Shown: positions 36,878-36,911 of the stretch, one piece after another
Position numbering within the stretch: the first letter of the stretch is position 1
Layout of the letters: each line of letters begins with the position of its first letter
NCBI GenBank assembly: GCA_041655275.1
Contig: JBBAFU010000019.1
Coordinates: 1-36,911, forward strand
DNA: 36,911 nt
DNA from: JAJYRX01 sp041655275
GTDB taxonomy: Bacteria; Pseudomonadota; Gammaproteobacteria; Burkholderiales; Burkholderiaceae_B
Direction of reading: 5' to 3'
Position numbers and translations under genes: made by a program
Notes under the pieces: model-generated
What the model saw: the letters and a program-made list of their open reading frames with translations, nothing else
Databases searched by the model: none
Told to the model about the DNA's origin: nothing

Positions 36878-36911
36878 ATGGATACGCTAAATCTCCATCA
36901 CCCGATAAGGT

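Noticed and set aside
36878..36911. Possible gene start (ATG then 10 codons) at the window edge
   Set aside because: Too short to recognise, and the upstream ribosome site is unconvincing; noted only as part of the boundary question.

Overview
The window looks like chromosomal backbone of a high-GC betaproteobacterium, most likely Burkholderiales, family Alcaligenaceae (Bordetella, Achromobacter or Kerstersia-like). The reasons are the 23S and 5S sequences, a complete dcw (division and cell wall) cluster carrying a fused murE-murF gene, an FtsZ ending in DIPAFLRKQAD, and lpxC, a DciA-like gene and secA following in that order. The genus call is inference; the gene identities come from recognisable motifs. 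I found no IS element, CRISPR array or clear prophage gene.

Layout. Positions 1-377 hold the end of an rRNA operon: the 23S 3' tail, 5S, and a strong symmetrical terminator. Next come a membrane-bound MASE3-PAS-PAS-GGDEF-EAL c-di-GMP protein with a good sigma70 promoter, a small membrane protein, a reverse-strand SWIB protein, pyrC, and a reverse-strand ABC-F gene (uup). RNase P RNA (rnpB) lies at about 7316-7665, divergent from uup.

The dcw cluster runs from about 7880 to 24735: mraZ, rsmH, ftsL, ftsI, murE-murF, mraY, murD, ftsW, murG, murC, ddl, ftsQ, ftsA, ftsZ. lpxC follows with its own candidate promoter. A promoter overlapped by a phased array of MraZ boxes opens the cluster. Seven junctions are ATGA overlaps and two are 11-nt overlaps, so translation is probably coupled. 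Together the genes make lipid II (murE-murF, mraY, murD, murG, murC, ddl) and build the divisome (ftsL, ftsI, ftsW, ftsQ, ftsA, ftsZ).

After lpxC come a reverse-strand DciA-like gene, divergent secA, and a reverse-strand three-gene unit (M20 amidohydrolase, hotdog thioesterase, MgtE Mg2+ transporter). Divergent from that unit are mnmC, a GH31-like glycosidase whose catalytic motifs look degenerate, and a tRNA-Lys(UUU) gene. The tRNA promoter -35 box contains the GH31 stop codon. tRNA-Lys(UUU) is a substrate of MnmC-type wobble modification.

The items most worth a second look are the apparently inactive GH31 protein, the 12-nt tandem repeats that duplicate the 5' end of tRNA-Lys in its leader, the compact murE-murF junction, the four-box MraZ operator, and the short repeats after tRNA-Lys at the window edge.
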